Below are positions 13,007-16,873 of a DNA stretch of 16,873 nt, piece after piece; position 1 is the first letter of the stretch, and every line of letters starts with the position of its first letter. This DNA is from JADJWR01 sp964509545 (GTDB taxonomy: Bacteria; Pseudomonadota; Gammaproteobacteria; Burkholderiales; Burkholderiaceae_F): NCBI GenBank assembly GCA_964509545.1, contig CAZDXQ010000063.1, positions 1-16,873 on the forward strand, in the 5' to 3' direction. Below the pieces are notes generated by a model. It saw only the letters and a list, made by a program, of their open reading frames with translations, did no database searches and was not told the DNA's origin. The translations under genes were made by a program, and so were the position numbers.

Positions 13007-14023
13007 TCAGAAGTTGTGCCGCAGACCCACGGCGAACGACGAGAACTTGTCGCCGTTAGCCGAACCGAGGTAGTAGTTGGTGTTCGTGTCCTGGTCGATC
13101 TGCGTGTAGAACGCGTACAGCTTGGTGCGCTTGCTCAGGTGGTAGTTGTAGCCGAGCGTCCACTGGTTGGCGCCGGTGTCCGACGTGCCGCTGAAGTCGT
13201 CGGCCATGCCGAAGTTCACGTGGAACTCGGACACACCCATCAGGTACATGCCGGCGACGCGGAAATTGTTTCGGCTGCGGCGCTGGCCGGCGAACTGCAG
13301 CTTCGAGCGCTCGTAGTAGGCGCCGACCGTGATCGCGCCCATCTCGTAAAGCGCGCGGATCACCGCGGTGTCGTCCTTCAGGCTGGTGCCGGTGCGCTTG
13401 TCGTCCATCTGCGCGAAGCCGCCGCCGAGGTGCAGCGGTCCGCCGACGTAGTTGAACGCCACCTGCGTATTGCGCAGGTTGTTCGACCCCGGCAGCTCGT
13501 TGCCGCTGGCGGCGAACGAGTAGGCCACTTCGACGTCGAAGCCGCTGAAGCTCGGCGTCTTGTAGGTGATCGAGTTGTTGTTGTTGCCGCCGGTGGCGGC
13601 GAAGCCGAACAGCGCATCGGACGACGTGCCGGTGTCGTGGTTGTGCATGCTGATGTAGTCGGCGGAGGCGAAGTACAGCGGCGAGGTGATGCGGCCGCCG
13701 CGCAATACGCCGAAGCTGCCGCTGACGCCGGCGAACGCTTCGCGGTTGAAGATTCCGCCGTCGTTGCTCAGCCGACCGGTGTCCGAGGCGAAGCCGCTTT
13801 CGAGCTGCAGGAACGCCTTCAGGCCACCGCCGAGGTCCTCGGTGCCGCGCAGGCCCCAGCGCGACGAGTTGTTCTGCAGCACCGTCGTGCGTTCCACTCC
13901 GGTGAGTTTCTGGCTCTCGATGCTGGTGTTGACGCGGCCGTAGATGCTGACGTTCGACGACTGCGCCGCGGCGCCCGATGCGGCTGCGGCGAGCACCGCC
14001 AGCGTCATGGCTTGTTTGTTCAT
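13007..14023 (-). CDS. Outer-membrane porin, Burkholderia type (Gram-negative porin)
   Basis: The product is 338 aa. It has a signal peptide (MNKQAMTLAVLAAAASGAAAQ) with likely cleavage near residue 20. The mature protein begins SSNVSIYGRVNTSIE, and the sequence then shows repeated amphipathic strands with GLRGTEDLGGGLKAFLQLESGF and REAFAGVSGSFGVLRGGR, the hallmarks of the betaproteobacterial general porin family. It ends in phenylalanine (GLRHNF), the signal read by the BAM assembly machinery. A trimeric 16-stranded channel for small hydrophilic solutes is expected. The start has AAGGGAG upstream with about 7-nt spacing. It is divergent from an amino-acid transporter operon. Substrate selectivity cannot be read from the sequence. 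Confidence 0.95.
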   Translation of the reverse strand: MNKQAMTLAVLAAAASGAAAQSSNVSIYGRVNTSIESQKLTGVERTTVLQNNSSRWGLRGTEDLGGGLKAFLQLESGFASDTGRLSNDGGIFNREAFAGVSGSFGVLRGGRITSPLYFASADYISMHNHDTGTSSDALFGFAATGGNNNNSITYKTPSFSGFDVEVAYSFAASGNELPGSNNLRNTQVAFNYVGGPLHLGGGFAQMDDKRTGTSLKDDTAVIRALYEMGAITVGAYYERSKLQFAGQRRSRNNFRVAGMYLMGVSEFHVNFGMADDFSGTSDTGANQWTLGYNYHLSKRTKLYAFYTQIDQDTNTNYYLGSANGDKFSSFAVGLRHNF

Positions 14024-14263
14024 CGTTTTCTCCCTTCTTGATCAGATCGTGCTGGCGTCGGGGCGAGGCCGCGCACTTAACCGGCCGGATGGCCAGCGCG
14101 TATTCTGGTCATCGCGGGCCGAAGCGGCACATCCGACTGCGGTCCACCCCGTAAACTTGCCGCTGGATGTTGCTTTTGTGCCGCAACGAGCCGGATTTCG
14201 AGGCGAATGACGGCTCGCAGCGGAGAATCAGCGCCGCAGAACATCGATCAGGGAGCCCGCTCA
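14024..14263. other. Divergent intergenic region between porin and amino-acid transporter
   Basis: This 240-nt spacer should hold the promoters for the porin (- strand) and the solute-binding protein (+ strand). I see TAAACT at 14152-14157 on the + strand as a loose -10 candidate but no matching -35, and nothing confident on the - strand. A short palindromic GGCCGGATGGCC lies around 14083-14094, too short to call an operator. No small gene is convincing here. Confidence 0.25.
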
Positions 14264-15109
14264 ATGACCTCACTCACGTATCGCCGATTTCTGAAGACGG
14301 CGCTGGCCGTCTGCGCTGGCGTGCTGCTCGCCGCGTGCGGCAAGCAGCCCGAACCCGCCCCGGCGCCTAAGGCCCAGCCGGCGAAGGTCGAAGCGCCGGC
14401 GCCGGCGCCGGTCAAGGTCTATGCCGTCGGCACCGACGCCGCCTACGCGCCCTTCGAATCGCAGAACGAGAAAGGCGAGATCGTCGGCTTCTCGGTCGAC
14501 CTGATGCGGGCGCTGGCGGCAAAGGCGGGGATCGAGGTGAAGTTCGTCAACACGCCGTGGGAAGGCATCTTCAACACGCTGGCGCAGGGTGACCGCGACC
14601 TGCTGATCTCGTCGATCACGATCACCGACGAGCGCAAGCAGACCATGGACTTCTCCGACCCCTACTTCGATGCGCACCAGCTGATCGCGGTGCCGGAGAA
14701 ATCGAAGGTGGCGAAGTTCGACGACCTGAAGAAGCTGAAAGTCGGCGTGCAGACCGGCACCACCGGCGACGAGGTGGTGAGCAAGCTGCTCGGCAAGACC
14801 AACACCAATGTCAAGCGCTTCGAGTCGACGCCGCTGGCGCTGAAGGAACTGGAATCCGGCGGTGTCGACGCGGTGGTCGCCGACAACGGCGTGGTGATCA
14901 ACTACGTGGCCAACAACGTCGGCGCGAAGTTCCGCACGGTCAACGACCCGGCCTTCGCGCCCGAGCAGTACGGCATCGCGGTCAAGAAGGGCAATTCCGA
15001 ACTGCTGGCGAAGATCAACAAGGCGCTGGCCGAGATCAAGGCCGACGGCACCTACGAGAAGGTCTACACGCAGTACTTCGGCGCGAAGGCGACGGCTGAG
15101 AAAAAGTAG
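14264..15109 (+). CDS. Lipid-anchored family 3 amino-acid ABC transporter solute-binding protein
   Basis: The product is 281 aa. A lipoprotein signal ends in the lipobox Leu22-Ala23-Ala24-Cys25, so it should be anchored by Cys25 on the periplasmic side. A Pro/Ala-rich linker follows (about residues 26-50). The binding domain then starts with VYAVGTDAAYAPFE and contains the family elements EIVGFSVDLMRAL, ISSITITDERKQTMDFSDPYF, VGVQTGTTGDE and VDAVVADNGV. By family comparison Arg124 should bind the ligand carboxylate and Asp207 its amino group, so an amino acid of the polar group (glutamine-type or similar) is likely. The ATG at 14264 has AGGGAG upstream; a longer start at 14207 would hide the signal peptide. 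The permease gene follows 17 nt later. Confidence 0.93.
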   Translation: MTSLTYRRFLKTALAVCAGVLLAACGKQPEPAPAPKAQPAKVEAPAPAPVKVYAVGTDAAYAPFESQNEKGEIVGFSVDLMRALAAKAGIEVKFVNTPWEGIFNTLAQGDRDLLISSITITDERKQTMDFSDPYFDAHQLIAVPEKSKVAKFDDLKKLKVGVQTGTTGDEVVSKLLGKTNTNVKRFESTPLALKELESGGVDAVVADNGVVINYVANNVGAKFRTVNDPAFAPEQYGIAVKKGNSELLAKINKALAEIKADGTYEKVYTQYFGAKATAEKK

Positions 15110-15126
15110 CGGCATAGCGCCGGGCG

Positions 15127-15876
15127 ATGGATCTGCGCTGGGGCATCCTCGCCGGCTACGGGCCGCTGTTCCTGCAGGGGCTCGTGATGACGGTGCTGCT
15201 CACCGTCGTCTCGCTCGCCCTCGGCATGGCGCTCGGCCTCAGTTCGGGGCTGGTGTCCAGTGCGCGCGACCAGCCGCTGCCGCATTCGATCTGGCGCTGG
15301 CCGCTTTTCGCCGCGCAGTGGATCGTAGCCGCCTACGTCACATTTTTCCGCGGCACGCCGCTGTTCGTGCAGATCCTGCTGGTGCACTTCGCGCTGATGC
15401 CGATGCTGGTGCATCCCGACGACGGGCTGCTGCTGTCGGGCGAAGTGGCGCGTGAATTCCGCCAGAACCACGGCGCCTTCCTGTCGGGGGTGATGGCGCT
15501 GACGCTGAACGCCGGCGCGTATATCTCGGAGATCTTCCGCGCCGGCATCCAGTCGATCGCCGCCGGCCAGTGGCAGGCGGCGCACGCGCTGGGACTCAAT
15601 CACCTGCAGACGCTTCGCCTGATCATCCTGCCGCAGGCATTCCGGCGGATGGTGCCGGCGTTCGTCAACGAAGCCATCACGCTGACCAAGGATTCATCGC
15701 TCGTCTCCGCGATCGGTCTGGCCGAACTGGCGCTGGCGGCGCGCACCGTGGCCGGCGCCTATTCGCGGTACTGGGAACCTTACCTGGCGATCTCGGCGAT
15801 GTATCTCGTGCTGACCTGGCTGCTGACGCTGCTGGCCAAACGGCTCGAGGTGCCGGCGCACCTGCGCGGGCGTTGA
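15127..15876 (+). CDS. Amino-acid ABC transporter permease (HisM/GlnP family)
   Basis: The product is 249 aa with several hydrophobic segments, the clearest at about residues 12-40, 62-92, 117-134 and 218-240. The EAA-type loop that contacts the ATPase is at about residues 135-157: EIFRAGIQSIAAGQWQAAHAL, followed by GLNHLQTLRLIILPQAF. The motif TFFRGTPLFVQ, typical of polar amino-acid permeases, is also present. It starts 17 nt after the binding protein and should work with it in the inner membrane. A single permease could form a homodimer. No ATP-binding subunit gene follows; the next gene is an unrelated hydrolase. The ribosome site is weak, so coupling to the upstream gene is possible. Confidence 0.93.
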   Translation: MDLRWGILAGYGPLFLQGLVMTVLLTVVSLALGMALGLSSGLVSSARDQPLPHSIWRWPLFAAQWIVAAYVTFFRGTPLFVQILLVHFALMPMLVHPDDGLLLSGEVAREFRQNHGAFLSGVMALTLNAGAYISEIFRAGIQSIAAGQWQAAHALGLNHLQTLRLIILPQAFRRMVPAFVNEAITLTKDSSLVSAIGLAELALAARTVAGAYSRYWEPYLAISAMYLVLTWLLTLLAKRLEVPAHLRGR

Positions 15877-15898
15877 GGCTGCGCCCGCGCCCGGCGCG

Positions 15899-16732
15899 AT
15901 GCTCAAGGTCATCGTCGTCCTGGCCGCGCTGGTGGCAGTGGCACTGCTGCTGGCCGGCTGCGTCGAGCGGATGTTCTTCTATCCCGACACCGCGCAGTAC
16001 ACGCAGCCGCAGGATTTCGGCCTGCGCCACGAGGACGTCTCGATCACCACGGCCGACGGCCTGCGCCTGCATGGCTGGTGGCTTCCAGCCACGGGTGCTG
16101 CGCTCGGCAGCGTGTTGCACCTGCACGGCAACGCCGCCAATGTCAGCAACCATCTGCCGCTGGTGGCGTGGCTGCCCGAGGCCCACTTCAACGTGCTGAT
16201 GCTCGACTACCGTGGCTTCGGTCGCTCCGAGGGCAAGCCGACGCTCGACGGCGTGGTCGAGGACGCCGCCGCCGCGCTGCGCTATCTGCGCGCACGGCCC
16301 GGCGTCGATGCGCAGCGGCTGATCGTGCTCGGCCAGAGCCTCGGTGGCGCCACCGCGCTGCGCATGCTGGCAAGGGACAGCGACGGTGTGCGCCTGGCCG
16401 TGATCGAAGCCGCCTTCGCCAGCTATCGCGGCATCGCTCGCGACGCCGCGCTGCGCTCCCTCGTGTTGGCCCCGTTCCTGCCCGTGGCTCTGCCGGCACT
16501 GCCGGCGCGCAGCGACGATCCCGTCAGCGCGCTGCAGCGGATCCAGGTGCCGCTGCTGCTGGTCCACGGCACCGCCGACGAGGTGATTCCTTTTTCGCAC
16601 GGCGAGCAGCTTGCGGCCGCCGCGCCGGGCGCCGAGTTCATCCGCATCGACGGCGCCCGCCACATGGAGTCGCTGATGCGTGGCGACGTGCAGCGACGGC
16701 TGATCGGGCGCATGGCGGCGGCGGTGCGTTGA
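15899..16732 (+). CDS. Lipoprotein alpha/beta hydrolase, YfhR/BEM46-like
   Basis: The product is 277 aa. It has a lipoprotein-type signal with lipobox Leu18-Ala19-Gly20-Cys21. The alpha/beta hydrolase domain shows the oxyanion region LHLHGNAANVSNHLP, the strand-turn LDYRGFGRSEG, the nucleophile elbow GQSLGG with Ser147, the acid Asp227 in GTADEVIPF and the histidine His255 in ARHME. This full triad and the HGNAANVS pattern match the BEM46/ABHD13/YfhR group, whose substrates are mostly unknown. It begins 22 nt after the permease, so cotranscription is likely. Any functional link with amino-acid uptake is only inferred from position. Confidence 0.9.
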   Translation: MLKVIVVLAALVAVALLLAGCVERMFFYPDTAQYTQPQDFGLRHEDVSITTADGLRLHGWWLPATGAALGSVLHLHGNAANVSNHLPLVAWLPEAHFNVLMLDYRGFGRSEGKPTLDGVVEDAAAALRYLRARPGVDAQRLIVLGQSLGGATALRMLARDSDGVRLAVIEAAFASYRGIARDAALRSLVLAPFLPVALPALPARSDDPVSALQRIQVPLLLVHGTADEVIPFSHGEQLAAAAPGAEFIRIDGARHMESLMRGDVQRRLIGRMAAAVR

Positions 16733-16817
16733 CGAGCCGTCTGCGGCGCACAACTGCGCCAAGCTCGAAGGCGTGATCAGTCGAAGTACCGACGACGTCC
16801 AGCCGCCGCCGTCGCGC
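16733..16817. other. Short spacer at the right edge
   Basis: This 85-nt stretch lies between the convergent hydrolase gene and the probable partial gene at the edge. It contains a small 6-bp hairpin, GGCGCA at 16745-16750 with TGCGCC at 16755-16760, but no T-run on either side. I see no other signal. Confidence 0.3.
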
Positions 16818-16873
16818 CTATTTCTTGTTCTCGGTGGTGGGTCGGTTGATGGTGATGCCGCGTTTGCGCAGTT
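16818..16873 (-). CDS. Probable 3' end of a - strand gene, product unknown
   Basis: Read on the - strand, the last bases translate as LRKRGITINRPTTENKK followed by a TAG stop at 16818-16820. The GC-rich third codon positions and the lysine-rich end look like a real C-terminus. Only about 18 codons are visible, so the family cannot be named. It would be convergent with the hydrolase gene. Confidence 0.4.
   Translation of the reverse strand, partial: LRKRGITINRPTTENKK

Noticed and set aside
12905..14041. + strand frame of about 380 codons opposite the porin
   Set aside because: The porin has a signal peptide, family motifs, C-terminal phenylalanine, ribosome site and terminator. The opposite frame has none of these.
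16745..16760. Small hairpin after the hydrolase gene as a terminator
   Set aside because: The 6-bp stem is not followed by a T-run in either direction.

Overview
The window is strongly GC-rich bacterial DNA with dense, mostly oriented genes. A Burkholderia-type 16-strand porin, a gcvTHP operon behind a tandem glycine riboswitch, and long GAF-array hybrid kinases together suggest a betaproteobacterium, most likely of the order Burkholderiales or a close relative. This is inference from gene families and base composition; no rRNA or other marker gene is present.

Left part (1-7899). A 5'-truncated, apparently exported SAM-dependent methyltransferase on the + strand faces a compact three-gene signalling operon on the - strand. 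The operon order is a very large soluble hybrid histidine kinase (TPR-like region, about five GAF domains, HisKA, HATPase, two receiver domains), then a single-domain histidine phosphotransfer (Hpt) protein, then a receiver domain fused to a class III nucleotidyl cyclase. The genes are separated by 1 nt or overlap by 8 nt. All phosphoryl-carrying residues are present, so the likely flow is kinase His1376 to receiver Asp1808, then Hpt His58, then cyclase receiver Asp56, ending in control of cyclic nucleotide synthesis.

Centre (7900-12918). A divergent intergenic region leads into a two-aptamer glycine riboswitch with a strong intrinsic terminator, followed by gcvT, gcvH and gcvP. These encode the T, H and P proteins of the glycine cleavage system, which converts glycine and tetrahydrofolate to CO2, ammonia and methylene-tetrahydrofolate. 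The fourth component, the shared L protein, is not in the window. Both internal spacers of the operon carry palindromic, repeat-like elements.

Right part (12919-16873). A porin gene on the - strand ends in an intrinsic terminator that lies between it and gcvP. Divergent from the porin is a probable polar amino-acid uptake operon: a lipid-anchored family 3 solute-binding protein and a permease, without an ATPase gene in the window. A lipoprotein alpha/beta hydrolase follows closely. The last bases hold what looks like the 3' end of a further - strand gene.

No rRNA, tRNA, CRISPR array, intact insertion sequence or prophage gene was seen. The most noteworthy items are the kinase-Hpt-cyclase relay with its non-standard cyclase substrate-pocket residues, the riboswitch-terminator arrangement, and the two palindromic elements inside the gcv operon.
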